Origin: Ideonella benzenivorans
Lineage (GTDB): Bacteria > Pseudomonadota > Gammaproteobacteria > Burkholderiales > Burkholderiaceae_C
Assembly (NCBI RefSeq): GCF_020387415.1
Contig: NZ_JAGWCB010000010.1
Location: forward strand, 248,001 to 312,000
Length of the DNA: 64,000 bases
Reading direction: 5' to 3'
The position numbers were made by a program, and so were the translations under genes. A model generated the notes under the pieces. The model was not told the origin of the DNA, did no database searches, and saw only the letters and a program-made list of their open reading frames with translations. This document shows, in pieces, positions 55,147 to 64,000 of the stretch; the first letter of the stretch is position 1; the number at the start of each line of letters is the position of its first letter.

Positions 55147-56880
55147 TCAGCGGCCCAGCCAAGCCTTGCGCAGGGCCAGCGCCTGCGCCTGCGCCGCCGG
55201 GCTCTCGGCCAGGGTCAGCGTCCAGGATTCGGCGGGATGGGGTTCCGGACGCAGCGTGAGGGTGCGCAGCCGCTGCTGGCGCACCAGCGTCAGCTCGAAG
55301 GGCACCGGTTCGGGCGGCAGCCACTGGCGGGCGTCGTCGAGCCGGCGGATGCGCCAGCCATCAACGGCCAAGAGCTCGTCGCCGGCGGAGACACCGGCCC
55401 GGGCCGCTGCACTGCCCCTCAGCACCGACTTGACCTGCACGCCGGTGATTGGCCCTTCGCTCAGGCGCAAGCCCAGCGCGGCCACCCAGGCCGGGGATTC
55501 GTGCCCGACCTGCACGCCCAGCGCCGTCAGTGCCTCGGCCAACGGCAGTTCGTCGCGGCCGTGCACCCAGGTCTGGAGTTCGCCGGCCAGCGCGGCGCCA
55601 GCCAGACGCTCGACCTCGGCCAGCACGTCGGCCTCGGTCAGGCCGGTGCGCAGGCAGCGGGCCCACAGCGCCCGCATCAGCACATCCAGCGACGACCCCG
55701 CCTGACGCAGCCGCAGGTCCAGCAGCAGGGCCACCAGCGAGCCCTTGGTGTAGTAGCTCACCGTGCTGTTGGGCGTGTTCTCGTCGCTGCGGTAGTACTT
55801 CACCCAGGCGTCGAAGCTGGCCTCGGCCACGCTCTGCACCTGACGCCCCGGCGTGGCCAGCACGCCGTTGACCGTGCGGGCCAGCAGCTTGAGGTAGCGC
55901 GGCACGTCCAGCAGACCCGCCCGCACCAGCAGCAGGTCGTCGTAGTAGGAGGTGAAGCCCTCGAAGAACCAGAGCAGCTCGGTGTAGTTCTCGCGGGTGT
56001 AGTCGTAGCGCAGGAACTCGACCGGTTTCAGGCGCTTGACGTTCCAGGTGTGGAAGTACTCGTGGCTGATCAGGCCCAGCAGGGTCATGTAACCCTCGGG
56101 CACCGGGCTGGCCATGCCCGCGCGCGGCAGATCGGCCCGCTTGGCGATCAGCGCGGTGCTGGCCCGGTGCTCCAGGCCGCCGTAGCCGTCTTCCACCGCG
56201 TTCAGCAGGAACACATAGCGCGCAAAAGGCGGCTTGCGCCGGCCGTGCCAGAAGGCAATCTGGGTGGCACAGATGCGCTTCGCGTCGGCCAGCAGACGCT
56301 CGCCGTCAAAGCCCGGCCAGGCACCGGCCACCACGAACTCGTGCGGCACGCCGCCGGCCTCGAACTGGCCCCGCCAGAAGCGGCCCAGCTCGAACGGGTG
56401 GTCGGCCAGCTCGTCGTAGTCGGCGCTGACATAGGTGTGCTCACCCGCGTCGGCCGGCATGGCCGTGGCCACCTCCCAGCCCTTGGGCAACTGGCCGATC
56501 TGGACCTGCTGCGGCACCTCTTCCCGGCCGTGCACCCGCAGGCACAGGCTGGTGGTGTTGAAGAAGCCCCGGCGGTCGTCCAAGAAGGCCGTGCGCACCG
56601 AGGCATCGAAGGCATAGACCTCGTACTGGATCACCAGCGCGGCGTGGCCCTGGCAGGACACCGTCCAGGTGCTCTTGTCCTGTTGCGTCAAGGGGCGCGA
56701 CTGGCGGCCCTGCCGCGCCTGCAACAGGCTCAGGTGGCGGCCGAACTCGCGCACCAGGTAGCTGCCCGGAATCCAGACCGGCAGGCTGACGGTGGTCTCG
56801 GCCGCTGGCGCGGGCACGGTCAGCGTCACACTGAAGCGATGGGTGGCCACGTCGGCCACGTCAATGCGGAACTGGATCAT
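55147..56880 (-). CDS. M61-family metallopeptidase with PDZ domain
   Basis: The 577-residue protein belongs to the M61 glycyl-aminopeptidase-like family. It shows the N-terminal beta domain ([19 protein letters not shown]), the substrate-binding [10 protein letters not shown] (about 233-242) and the zinc motif HEYFH (273-277). The third ligand region ([13 protein letters not shown]) and a C-terminal PDZ domain (about 455-545, [22 protein letters not shown]) follow. There is no signal peptide, so it is likely cytoplasmic. The start is the ATG at 56880, 19 bases after the DUF3429 gene. These enzymes release N-terminal Gly or Ala; the physiological substrate is unknown. Confidence 0.92.
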   Translation of the reverse strand: MIQFRIDVADVATHRFSVTLTVPAPAAETTVSLPVWIPGSYLVREFGRHLSLLQARQGRQSRPLTQQDKSTWTVSCQGHAALVIQYEVYAFDASVRTAFLDDRRGFFNTTSLCLRVHGREEVPQQVQIGQLPKGWEVATAMPADAGEHTYVSADYDELADHPFELGRFWRGQFEAGGVPHEFVVAGAWPGFDGERLLADAKRICATQIAFWHGRRKPPFARYVFLLNAVEDGYGGLEHRASTALIAKRADLPRAGMASPVPEGYMTLLGLISHEYFHTWNVKRLKPVEFLRYDYTRENYTELLWFFEGFTSYYDDLLLVRAGLLDVPRYLKLLARTVNGVLATPGRQVQSVAEASFDAWVKYYRSDENTPNSTVSYYTKGSLVALLLDLRLRQAGSSLDVLMRALWARCLRTGLTEADVLAEVERLAGAALAGELQTWVHGRDELPLAEALTALGVQVGHESPAWVAALGLRLSEGPITGVQVKSVLRGSAAARAGVSAGDELLAVDGWRIRRLDDARQWLPPEPVPFELTLVRQQRLRTLTLRPEPHPAESWTLTLAESPAAQAQALALRKAWLGR

Positions 56881-56899
56881 GTGCTGGCCCCGGACAGAC

Positions 56900-57376
56900 T
56901 CAGATGCCCGCCGCGCCGAGGAAGCAGCACAGCGCAGAGATCACGCTCAGGCGGAACCGCAAGGTCAGCCAGGCGCCCATGTTCTTTTCCAGGTACAGCC
57001 GTCGGTCCACCAGGTAGCAGACCACCAGCATGACGCCCAGCACCACCAGACCGGCGTGCGGCGGCATCACCAGGGCCAGCCAGGCCACGCCCGGCGGCAC
57101 CAGGGCCCAGCCGAAGGCGCGTTGACCGGGTGCGCCAGCGTTCATGGCCAGGCCCCAGTGGATGCCGCCCAGGAAGGCGACGATCAGGGCGCCGTAGCCG
57201 GCGAGCCCCTGGGCGACCCAGGGTTGCAGGTCAGGGTAGACCAGCCACAGCAGCAACGTGCCGACGATGAAGGGAACAAGACCCGCGTGGCCCCACTGCC
57301 GCGCCCGCAACGGGGGCTCGGCCGGCATGGGGGGAGCGGCGTGGTGCACCACGCCGAAGGGGTTGGAGGCGTTCAT
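56900..57376 (-). CDS. DUF3429 family membrane protein
   Basis: This 158-residue protein has five hydrophobic segments and the DUF3429 features [16 protein letters not shown] and a C-terminal [20 protein letters not shown]. No catalytic function is known to me for this family. The first ATG (57376) starts a 26-residue polar extension; an ATG at codon 17 is an alternative. It is close to the M61 gene (19 bases), suggesting co-transcription, and 105 bases from dsbC. Confidence 0.82.
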   Translation of the reverse strand: MNASNPFGVVHHAAPPMPAEPPLRARQWGHAGLVPFIVGTLLLWLVYPDLQPWVAQGLAGYGALIVAFLGGIHWGLAMNAGAPGQRAFGWALVPPGVAWLALVMPPHAGLVVLGVMLVVCYLVDRRLYLEKNMGAWLTLRFRLSVISALCCFLGAAGI

Positions 57377-57481
57377 GGGCCGTCATTGTGGCGGCTAGCG
57401 CAAGACTTTGGCGGCACTGTGACATCGCCGCCACCCTGCCTGTGGCATTTCGCCATCCGCAGACGGCCCGGGCGGGCGCCG

Positions 57482-58231
57482 TCAGGACTTGCGCGCGCTG
57501 GCCAGCTGCTTCTCGATCTGGCCCGCGCTGATGGCCCCGGGCACCCGGGTGCCGTCCTCGAAGACCAGGGCCGGCGTGCCGGTCACCTTGTACTTGCGGC
57601 TCAGGGCCAGGTTGCGCTCAATGGCCGCGGTGTCACACTTGCCACCCATCGCCTTTGGCGGCGTGCGCCCGGACACCATCCAGTTGCGCCAGACCTGGGC
57701 GCTGTCTTTGGCGCACCAGATGTCGCGCGCCTTGACACTGGAATCCGGCCCCAGGATGGGGATCACGAAGGTGTAGATCGTGACGTCCTTCAGCGCAACC
57801 AGATCCTTCTCGAGGCGCTTGCAGTAGCCGCAGTTGGGGTCGGCGAACACGGCGAGCTTGCGGCTGCCATTGCCCTGCTTCATCACCAGCGCGTCCTTCA
57901 GCGGCAGCTGGGCGAAATCGATGGCGGTCAGCTTGTCCACCCGGGCCTTGGTCAGGTCGGTGTGGGTGCGGGTGTCGTAGATCGAGCCTTCGATGACGTG
58001 GTTGCCCTGCTCGTCGGTGTAGAGGATGTCGGTGCCCAGACGGACCTCGTACAGCCCCGGGATCGGGCCCTTGCTGATCTCGTCGATCTTCGGCAGGCCC
58101 GGCATGCGTTCGGCCAGGTTCTTGCGGATGGCGGCTTCGTCGGCCAGCGCGGCCGACAGCGCCAACCCGGTCAAGGTCAGCGCCGCAGCACCACGGGCGA
58201 CCGACACGGGAGCGAAAGCGAACACATTCAT
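57482..58231 (-). CDS. dsbC: Thiol:disulfide interchange protein DsbC
   Basis: This periplasmic disulfide isomerase of 249 residues has a signal peptide (cleavage near ALA-DEAA, residue 30), a small N-terminal dimerisation domain and a thioredoxin domain. The active site is Cys134-Gly-Tyr-Cys137 in [11 protein letters not shown], followed by the cis-Pro region [13 protein letters not shown] second Cys pair (WCAKD, GGKCD) matches the structural disulfide of DsbC. The ATG at 58231 gives the better signal peptide; a longer reading adds six residues. It follows the monooxygenase gene by 21 bases. Confidence 0.94.
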   Translation of the reverse strand: MNVFAFAPVSVARGAAALTLTGLALSAALADEAAIRKNLAERMPGLPKIDEISKGPIPGLYEVRLGTDILYTDEQGNHVIEGSIYDTRTHTDLTKARVDKLTAIDFAQLPLKDALVMKQGNGSRKLAVFADPNCGYCKRLEKDLVALKDVTIYTFVIPILGPDSSVKARDIWCAKDSAQVWRNWMVSGRTPPKAMGGKCDTAAIERNLALSRKYKVTGTPALVFEDGTRVPGAISAGQIEKQLASARKS

Positions 58232-58252
58232 CGGGGATCCTTGGGACAAGAG

Positions 58253-59362
58253 TCAGACATCCAGGGCCTGGGTGGCCAGCCAGCGCTTGAGCGGCGGCAG
58301 GTGATTCACCAGACTCATTCCCCGGTTGCGGAGTTCCCGCCAGCCCGGGTTTTCGCGGGCGAACAGATGCCACAGGCCGTCGGTGAGCTGCGCCATGGCC
58401 CAGTTGGGCACCAGGCGGCGACGGGCGTAGCGCCGCAGCAGCACCGGGTCCCCCAGGCCGCGCCAGACCTCGCGCTCGGCCAGCGTGTCGGCCAGGGCCA
58501 CCACATCGGCCAGCCCCAGGTTCAGGCCCTGCCCGGCCAGCGGATGCACCTGGTGGGCGGCATCGCCCAGCAGGGCCCAGCCCGTGCCGGTCACCGGCTC
58601 GGCATGGCCCAGCGCCAGCGGCCAGGCGGCCCGCTCACCCGACAGTCGCAGCGTGCCCACCGCGCCCCCGGTGGCGTCCATCAGACCGGCCTCGAAGGCC
58701 TCGGCCGAGGCGCTCAACCAGTGCTGGGCCTGGGCCTGCGGCAGGGACCAGACCAGGCCATAGCTGCGACCGGCCTCCGGGCTGTCGAAGGGCAGCAGGC
58801 CCAGGATGTCCGGCGCGCGGAACCACTGCCGGGCGCAGCCGGCATGGGGCCGGTCCGACACCAGGCGCGCCGCCACCGCGGTGTGGCCATAGGCATGCCG
58901 CACGAAGCGGGCGCCAAACAGCGCCCGGGTGGCCGAGGCCCTGCCCTCGGCCACCAGGGTCAGCGGGGCGGGCGCGGGCTCGGCCTGCAGGGCCACCTGC
59001 GGCGTGAAGCCCGCCGCGGCGTCCAGGACGTTCTCCAGCGCCCCGGCGTCCACGATCCAGGCCAGGGCCGGCACCGCCTGCTGCCAGGCCGAGAATTCGA
59101 TCTGCGAGGCATGGGCGTCACCCTGCACCCGCATGTCCAGCACCGCCGTGCGCGCCGCCTCGGGCAGAGCCGACCAGACCTTGAGTCCTTCGAGCCACTG
59201 CACCGAGGTCGGATTGAGCGCATAGGTGCGCACATCCGCACTGGGCGCCGCATCCACCGGCCGCGCCTGCAGCGCCACATTCAGCCCGATGCGGGCCAGG
59301 CTCAGCGCGGCCACCCGGCTGACGATGCCGGTGCCCAGGATGCGCACGTCAAAGGTGGTCAT
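58253..59362 (-). CDS. FAD-dependent monooxygenase, UbiH/UbiF/VisC family
   Basis: This class A flavin hydroxylase of 369 residues probably hydroxylates the ring of a ubiquinone precursor. It has the second FAD motif [22 protein letters not shown], fully conserved. The first dinucleotide motif is altered: [20 protein letters not shown] instead of [18 protein letters not shown] corresponds to the family RTYALSxxS segment. Which ring position it acts on cannot be told. The start is ATG 59362 (an alternative at 59371 adds three residues). It is divergent from ychF and directly upstream of dsbC. Confidence 0.88.
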   Translation of the reverse strand: MTTFDVRILGTGIVSRVAALSLARIGLNVALQARPVDAAPSADVRTYALNPTSVQWLEGLKVWSALPEAARTAVLDMRVQGDAHASQIEFSAWQQAVPALAWIVDAGALENVLDAAAGFTPQVALQAEPAPAPLTLVAEGRASATRALFGARFVRHAYGHTAVAARLVSDRPHAGCARQWFRAPDILGLLPFDSPEAGRSYGLVWSLPQAQAQHWLSASAEAFEAGLMDATGGAVGTLRLSGERAAWPLALGHAEPVTGTGWALLGDAAHQVHPLAGQGLNLGLADVVALADTLAEREVWRGLGDPVLLRRYARRRLVPNWAMAQLTDGLWHLFARENPGWRELRNRGMSLVNHLPPLKRWLATQALDV

Positions 59363-59385
59363 GGCCGGCATTGTAGGGACGGACC

Positions 59386-59391
59386 TAAAAT
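59386..59391 (+). promoter_or_regulatory. Possible ychF -10 element
   Basis: TAAAAT preceded by CC lies 98 bases before the ychF ATG, in the same sequence context (CCTAAAAT) as the hexamer upstream of lysS. No -35 hexamer is convincing. It is given because the repeated CCTAAAAT upstream of two housekeeping genes suggests a shared promoter type. Confidence 0.3.
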
Positions 59392-59488
59392 CGGGGGTTC
59401 CGCCCCCAGGCGGGCACCGGCGGTCACCTGCGCCACACCTGCCGCCTGGGCTGCGCTGTTCTTCCACCTTCTGTCCGAAAGCCCTCCC

Positions 59489-60583
59489 ATGAGCCTCAAG
59501 TGCGGCATCGTCGGCCTGCCCAACGTCGGCAAGTCCACCCTGTTCAATGCCTTGACCAAGGCCGGCATCGCCGCCGAGAACTACCCCTTCTGCACCATCG
59601 AGCCCAACGTCGGGGTGGTGGAAGTGCCGGACCCGCGCCTGGCCGCCCTGGCCGAGATCGTCAAGCCCGAGCGCATCCTGCCGGCCATCGTCGAGTTCGT
59701 CGACATTGCCGGCCTGGTGGCCGGGGCGTCCAAGGGTGAAGGCCTGGGCAACCAGTTCCTCAGCCACATCCGCGAGACCGACGCCATCGTCAACGTGGTG
59801 CGCTGCTTCGAGGACCCGAACGTGATCCACGTGGCCGGCAAGGTCGACCCGATCGCCGACATCGAGGTCATCCAGACCGAGCTGTGCCTGGCCGACCTGG
59901 GCACCGTCGAGAAGAGCCTGCAACGCTACATCAAGGCCGCCAAGTCGGGCAACGACAAGGAGGCCGCAGCGCTGGTCAAGGTACTGGAGAAGTGCCAGGC
60001 CGCGCTGGACCAGGGCCAGCCGGTGCGGGCGATCGACTTCAGCAAGGATGAGCGTGCCCTGATCAAGCCGATGTGCCTGATCACCGCCAAGCCGGCGATG
60101 TTCGTCGGCAACGTCTCGGAAGACGGCTTCGAGAACAACCCCTTCCTGGACCACCTGAAGGAATTCGCCGCCAAGCAGAACGCCCCGGTGGTGGCCATCT
60201 GCGCCAAGACCGAGGCCGAGCTGGCCGAGATGAGCGACGAGGACCGCGCCCTGTTCCTGGCCGAGATGGGCCAGGACGAGCCCGGGCTGAACCGCCTGAT
60301 CCGCGCTGCCTTCAAGCTGCTGGGTCTGCAGACCTACTTCACCGCCGGCGTGAAGGAGGTGCGGGCCTGGACCATCCACGTCGGTGACACCGCCCCGCAG
60401 GCGGCCGGCGTGATCCACACCGATTTCGAGCGGGGTTTCATCCGCGCCCAGACCATCGCCTACGAGGACTTCATCAGTTTCAAGGGCGAGCAAGGGGCCA
60501 AGGACGCCGGCAAGATGCGCGCCGAAGGCAAGGAATACGTCGTCAAGGATGGCGACGTGATGAACTTCCTGTTCAACGTCTGA
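59489..60583 (+). CDS. ychF: Redox-regulated ATPase YchF (Obg family)
   Basis: This ribosome-associated ATPase (OLA1 homologue) has 364 residues. It shows G1 GLPNVGKST (8-16), the YchF-specific [13 protein letters not shown]3 [20 protein letters not shown], and the C-terminal TGS domain ([28 protein letters not shown]). Length is typical (363 in E. coli). The start [12 protein letters not shown] is at 59489; the long open frame upstream is an artefact of GC-rich antisense sequence. It converges with apbE, with only 9 bases between stops. Confidence 0.97.
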   Translation: MSLKCGIVGLPNVGKSTLFNALTKAGIAAENYPFCTIEPNVGVVEVPDPRLAALAEIVKPERILPAIVEFVDIAGLVAGASKGEGLGNQFLSHIRETDAIVNVVRCFEDPNVIHVAGKVDPIADIEVIQTELCLADLGTVEKSLQRYIKAAKSGNDKEAAALVKVLEKCQAALDQGQPVRAIDFSKDERALIKPMCLITAKPAMFVGNVSEDGFENNPFLDHLKEFAAKQNAPVVAICAKTEAELAEMSDEDRALFLAEMGQDEPGLNRLIRAAFKLLGLQTYFTAGVKEVRAWTIHVGDTAPQAAGVIHTDFERGFIRAQTIAYEDFISFKGEQGAKDAGKMRAEGKEYVVKDGDVMNFLFNV

Positions 60584-60592
60584 GCCCGGACC

Positions 60593-61564
60593 TCAGCCGG
60601 CGGCCTGGCTGAAACGCCCCGATCCCACCGCCACCAGCCCACCGGCGCGGCGCAGCAGCCACAGGGCCTCCAGCCCCATGCGCTGTGCCAGCGCCAGCCC
60701 ATCGCCCGGACCCGCCACCAGCAGCGCGGTGGCCCAGGCATCGGCGTGCATGCACTGGCGGGCCAGCACCGTGACCGAGGCCACGTCGTTGCGCACCGGG
60801 GCGGCACGCCGCGCATCCATGGTGTGGGCCAGACGCGTCTCGCCCAGCTGCAGAAAGTGCCGGTAGTCGCCCGAGGTCGCCACCGCCAGGTCCTGCAGTT
60901 CCAGCACGCTGTGCACGGACCGGCGCCCCTCCTCGGGGCGCTCCACGGCCACCGCCCAGGGCTGGCCGCTGGCCTGGCTGCCCGTGGCCCGCAACTCGCC
61001 ATCCAGGGCCACCAGGGCCTGCGTCACGCCCTGCTGCTGCTGCACCGCGACCATGCGGTCGACGGCATAGCCCTTGGCGATGCCGCACAGGTCCAACGCT
61101 AGCGGCGCGTGCTTGCGGGCGCGCCCGGCGGCGCGATCCAGTTCCAGCAGCTCGTGCGTGGGTGAGCGCGCGGCGCTCGTCTCGCCGACGGCGGCCCGGA
61201 TTGCCGCGGCATCGGGCGCATCGCGCATCGCGCCGAAGCCCCAGGCGTTCACCAGTGCCTCCACGGCGGGATCGAAAGCCCCCTGGCTCAGCCGGCAGAT
61301 GTCCAGCGCACAGACCAACACCTCCAGGATCTCAGGGGGCAGCGGCACCCAGGTCCCCAAGGGGGCCTGATTGAGCCGGTTGAGGTCGCTGCCGGGCAGC
61401 CAGGGCGACATCTGGGCATCGACCTGCTGCGTGGCGTGCGCCAGCCCGGCTTGCAGGGCCGGTCTGTCGATGTCGGGCGCGGCCTCACAGCTCACGGACC
61501 AGCGCGTGGCCATGGTCGGGCCATGCAGCGTCAGGCGCCGCAGCTCAGAAGAGGTCTTCGGCAT
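60593..61564 (-). CDS. apbE: FAD:protein FMN transferase
   Basis: ApbE links FMN covalently to Thr or Ser residues of extracytoplasmic proteins. The 323-residue protein has LTLHGPTMATRWSVS near the start, the FAD/Mg motif LALDLCGIAKGYAVDRM, and AHTMDARRAAPVR with the conserved histidine. A signal peptide or lipobox is not evident, which is unusual since many ApbE proteins are periplasmic lipoproteins. The ATG at 61564 lies 20 bases inside the end of the upstream reductase gene; ATG 61510 is an alternative. It completes an operon with the DUF2271 protein and the PepSY-reductase, and is presumably needed to flavinylate a partner. Confidence 0.9.
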   Translation of the reverse strand: MPKTSSELRRLTLHGPTMATRWSVSCEAAPDIDRPALQAGLAHATQQVDAQMSPWLPGSDLNRLNQAPLGTWVPLPPEILEVLVCALDICRLSQGAFDPAVEALVNAWGFGAMRDAPDAAAIRAAVGETSAARSPTHELLELDRAAGRARKHAPLALDLCGIAKGYAVDRMVAVQQQQGVTQALVALDGELRATGSQASGQPWAVAVERPEEGRRSVHSVLELQDLAVATSGDYRHFLQLGETRLAHTMDARRAAPVRNDVASVTVLARQCMHADAWATALLVAGPGDGLALAQRMGLEALWLLRRAGGLVAVGSGRFSQAAG

Positions 61565-63722
61565 AGCGTCCTTGGGTCTTGAGTTGGGCCAGGCTCTGCC
61601 CCAGCGGGGCGAGCAGTGATTCCAGCACCTCGCCCACGCCCTGGGCCATGGGGCGGCTGCCGCACACTCGCACGATGGCCCCTCGCGCCAACAGCGCGCG
61701 CAGCGGCGCAGCGTCGCGGCGCAAGAGCTCCTGCACATGGCCGCCGCCGGGCTGGCGCGAGAACGTGGTCTGCAGACCGGCCAGACGCCCCTCGGCCCGC
61801 CAGGTCTCGAGTTCCGTGCCGAAGTAGAAATCCCGCTCCCGGTGGCGCGCGCCGTAGTACAGGTGCATGGGCCGGTGGTGCACGTTGTCGCGGATGAAGC
61901 CCGCCAACGGCGCCACGCCCGTGCCCGCACCGATCAGCAGCACCGGCTGCCGGCCGGGGGACAGCACGAAGCCCGGATTGGGACGGATGAAGGCCTGCAC
62001 GCTGTCACCGATCTGCAAGGCGTACAGGTGGCTGGAGCAGACGCCGCCGGGCATGCGGCGCAGGCAGATTTCCACAAACCCGTCCTGCGCGCCAGAGGCC
62101 AGGGAGTAGTAACGGGGGACGGCCTGGCCCGGCACCACAATGCCCAGCAGATCGCCCGCCGCGAAGCGAGGCAGCCCCTGGCCCGCCCCGCTGAAACGCA
62201 AGATGGCCGTCGGATCCCCGGCGCCGCCCTCGAAGTCCTGCCGGGCCGTCAGCGTGAGGGCGCAAGTGCGCGGCAGCCGCGGCTGGTAGGCGAGCGACAG
62301 CGGCTGGCCCAGCGCCTGGGCCAGTGCATGCCCCCAGCGCACGAAGGCCTGGGCAGACTGCTGATGGATGCACTCCAGCGGCAGCAGGGCCGGCCAGCCC
62401 TGGCGGCGCAGCGCCGTCTCCAGCGCCTGGGCAAAGGCGCAGAAGGCCGGGAACTGCCGGTCCCCAAACCCCAGCACGGCGACCTGGGCCTGGGTTGCGG
62501 GGACCCGGGCCAGGGTCTCCAGCGCGCGTGCGGCATGGGCCGGCGGCTGGCCATCGCCGTAGGTGGCGGCCAGCACATACACCTGGCGCGCCGCCGGCGG
62601 CACCCGCCAGTGTTCCAAGGCCGTGGTGTGCACCCGGTGCCCCGCCGCGACCAAGGCAGCATGCAGGGCCTGGGCAAAGCCCCAGGTGCTGCCGCCCTCG
62701 CTGGCGACAAAGATCAGGCTGTCGGCCTGCGCCCAGGGGCTGTTGTCAGCGATGCGCGGCGCGTTGCGGCGCGCCTGCCACCACAGCAGCCAGCCCGTGA
62801 CGCAGAACAAGGGCAGGCTGGCCCCCATGGCGCCCAGCACCAGCGCCCACAACCAGGCGCCTTCGCCGGTGTGCAGCAGCAGCGCCCAGTCGTGCACGCG
62901 CTGCGCGGCCGTCGCGTCTTGCCACGCCAGGGTCTGGCCGCTGTAGCGGTCCACCCAACCCTGACCCCGGACCGTGGTCACGCGCCAGGTGTCCTGCGGA
63001 TCCTCGGCGGCAGGCAGGTTGAGCTTGCGCAGGTCCTGGACGCGCAGGTCGCGCAACAGGGGCAGCTGCACCACCGGCCGTTCGGCCTGGCCGCCCGGCG
63101 TGGACACCACCTCGGGTTCCGCACCGGCCTCGACCGACACCAGCCCCCAGGTGACCGCGCTCATGAACAGCGCCGCGGCGGTCGAGACCCCCAGCACCAG
63201 CAAGACCACCCGCCCCGCCTGCACATGCAGGCGCTGCACCGGCGTGCCGCGCACCGGGCCCATCAGGTGGCGCCAGCCGCCCATGCGGCGCTTCAGCAGC
63301 ACCAGGCCTGACACCGACAACACGCACAGCGACAAGGCCCCCAGGGCGGCGACCAGCCGTCCCGTGTCGCCCAGCAGCAAGGCACGGTGCAGGTTCTTCA
63401 CCCACCGCGGCAGCAGGGAGGGCTGGTAGTCGCCCAGCACCTGGCCGTCCGCAGGGTCCACGCGCACAGCCCGGGCCTGACCGTCTTGAAACGCATGGAC
63501 CACGATGACGCCCGAGGGCAGGCGACGGATTTCCTCGGCCCCGGGCACCTGGGCCTGCACACGCTGCGCCAAGGTGGCCACGGACACGTCGGGCGCCGCC
63601 GGCGCCGCCTGCCAAGCGTTGCGCACCGGGTCGAGCGCCAGCAAGGCCCCGGTGACCCCCAGCACCAGCGCGAGCGCACCGGCCACCAGGCCCAACCAGC
63701 GGTGGATCTGCCGCCATGCCAT
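61545..63722 (-). CDS. PepSY-membrane / flavodoxin / FNR fusion reductase
   Basis: The 725-residue protein combines three modules. The N-terminal third is a PepSY-associated membrane domain with four spans (about residues 7-30, 123-143, 170-190 and 288-315). It carries conserved heme-type histidines (RQIHRWLG, KNLHRALLLGDTGR, QRLHVQAG, LLLHTGEGAW). A flavodoxin domain follows at about 334-475 (LIFVASEGGSTWGFAQAL). The C-terminus is a cytochrome P450-reductase-like FAD/NADPH domain (RYYSLASG, GVCSSHLY, IGAGTGVAPLAGF). It should carry electrons from cytosolic NADPH across the inner membrane. It starts 15 bases after the DUF2271 gene and overlaps apbE. Confidence 0.9.
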   Translation of the reverse strand: MAWRQIHRWLGLVAGALALVLGVTGALLALDPVRNAWQAAPAAPDVSVATLAQRVQAQVPGAEEIRRLPSGVIVVHAFQDGQARAVRVDPADGQVLGDYQPSLLPRWVKNLHRALLLGDTGRLVAALGALSLCVLSVSGLVLLKRRMGGWRHLMGPVRGTPVQRLHVQAGRVVLLVLGVSTAAALFMSAVTWGLVSVEAGAEPEVVSTPGGQAERPVVQLPLLRDLRVQDLRKLNLPAAEDPQDTWRVTTVRGQGWVDRYSGQTLAWQDATAAQRVHDWALLLHTGEGAWLWALVLGAMGASLPLFCVTGWLLWWQARRNAPRIADNSPWAQADSLIFVASEGGSTWGFAQALHAALVAAGHRVHTTALEHWRVPPAARQVYVLAATYGDGQPPAHAARALETLARVPATQAQVAVLGFGDRQFPAFCAFAQALETALRRQGWPALLPLECIHQQSAQAFVRWGHALAQALGQPLSLAYQPRLPRTCALTLTARQDFEGGAGDPTAILRFSGAGQGLPRFAAGDLLGIVVPGQAVPRYYSLASGAQDGFVEICLRRMPGGVCSSHLYALQIGDSVQAFIRPNPGFVLSPGRQPVLLIGAGTGVAPLAGFIRDNVHHRPMHLYYGARHRERDFYFGTELETWRAEGRLAGLQTTFSRQPGGGHVQELLRRDAAPLRALLARGAIVRVCGSRPMAQGVGEVLESLLAPLGQSLAQLKTQGRYAEDLF

Positions 63723-63737
63723 GAGGGCTCCCTTCGC

Positions 63738-64000
63738 TTACTTCAGTTGGTAGGTGAACGACTGGATGTACTGCTTGCCGGCGCGGGGTTTGCCCGCCTG
63801 CGCGGTGGACAGCGGCACACGGATTTCCGAAGGACTGTCGGACATGTCCTCCGCCGCCGCATCGATGCGGATCTCGTAGCCGGCGTCCAGCAGGGCGTCC
63901 GCCAGGTCGGCGGTCACCTTGAGCGTGCGGCCCATGCCCACGCTGGCGCCGGTCACGCCCTGCAGGCGCTTGCCATCCTTGGCAGACAGGCGGTTCCAGT
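63738..64000 (-). CDS. DUF2271 family protein, C-terminal part (runs off the window)
   Basis: Only the last 87 codons are visible. The frame is open to the window edge, so the gene starts beyond base 64000. The visible part WNRLSAKDGKRLQGVTGAS followed by GRTLKVTADLADALLDAG and ending FTYQLK matches the end of DUF2271 proteins, which are small secreted proteins found next to PepSY reductases and ApbE. An internal GTG at 63956 is not the real start. It is the first visible gene of the DUF2271-reductase-apbE operon and the likely periplasmic partner. Confidence 0.75.
   Translation of the reverse strand, partial: WNRLSAKDGKRLQGVTGASVGMGRTLKVTADLADALLDAGYEIRIDAAAEDMSDSPSEIRVPLSTAQAGKPRAGKQYIQSFTYQLK

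Noticed and set aside
56792-59488. Open frame of about 900 codons upstream of and in frame with ychF
   Set aside because: It is antisense to the M61, DUF3429, dsbC and ubiH-like genes; the conserved YchF N-terminus starts at 59489.
59363-60493. N-terminal extension in frame with the UbiH-like gene
   Set aside because: It lies antisense to ychF and the hydroxylase family begins at the [10 protein letters not shown] start (59362).

Overview
The window looks like chromosomal DNA from a high-GC betaproteobacterium of the order Burkholderiales. The evidence is the gene order rnc-DUF4845-lepB-lepA | mucD-rseB-rseA-rpoE-x-fabF-acpP-fabG-fabD-fabH-plsX-rpmF-yceD / yceF, together with many GTG starts, tight ATGA/GTGA overlaps and strong G/C at third codon positions. 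A Leptothrix/Ideonella/Rubrivivax-like relative is my guess from general familiarity; no search was run. I see no tRNA, rRNA, CRISPR array, insertion sequence or phage gene.

Layout. (1) 1-17.5 kb is housekeeping, almost all on the minus strand: RNase III (partial), signal peptidase I, EF-4, the sigma-E envelope-stress module, fatty-acid and phospholipid initiation genes, L32 and YceD. These are followed by plus-strand yceF and an RsmI-like methyltransferase and by minus-strand rhlE. A textbook intrinsic terminator at 3519-3552 separates the sigma-E operon from lepA-lepB. (2) 17.6-36.5 kb is a plus-strand surface-polysaccharide cluster: an outer-membrane export protein, a Wzz-type chain-length regulator and a WecA-like initiating transferase. 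Then comes a complete CDP-3,6-dideoxyhexose block (reductase E3, rfbF, rfbG, rfbH, an RmlC-like epimerase and an SDR reductase). Last are glycosyltransferases, a Wzx flippase, an acyltransferase and a Wzy-like polymerase. (3) 36.5-50.7 kb is a second, convergent minus-strand glycan cluster: wbpA-wbpB-wbpD-wbpE (UDP-2,3-diacetamido-glucuronate), a second Wzx, an acyltransferase, two glycosyltransferases, a DegT aminotransferase, a PglC/WcaJ-like monotopic initiating transferase, a WbpM-type dehydratase, and a GDPD-like plus LtaS-like pair at the distal end. The two clusters meet tail to tail with 4 bp between stop codons. (4) 50.8-64 kb is mixed: lysS, an orphan cheZ, an enoyl-CoA hydratase, a DUF3108 protein, an M61 peptidase, a DUF3429 protein, dsbC, a UbiH-like monooxygenase and ychF. 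It ends with an extracytoplasmic-flavin cluster: a DUF2271 protein (partial), a PepSY-flavodoxin-reductase fusion and apbE.

How it works together. The first half couples membrane-lipid synthesis and envelope quality control on one strand. The middle 33 kb encodes the building, flipping, polymerisation and probable phospho-decoration of one or two cell-surface glycans. The plus-strand half predicts a CDP-activated 3,6-dideoxyhexose, most likely ascarylose-type because an RmlC-like 5-epimerase gene is present. The minus-strand half predicts a diacetamido-uronic acid and a 4-amino-4,6-dideoxy sugar. The parts most worth following up are the double-initiator, double-flippase arrangement, the LtaS-like/GDPD-like pair inside a Gram-negative glycan locus, and the DUF2271/PepSY-reductase/ApbE cluster.
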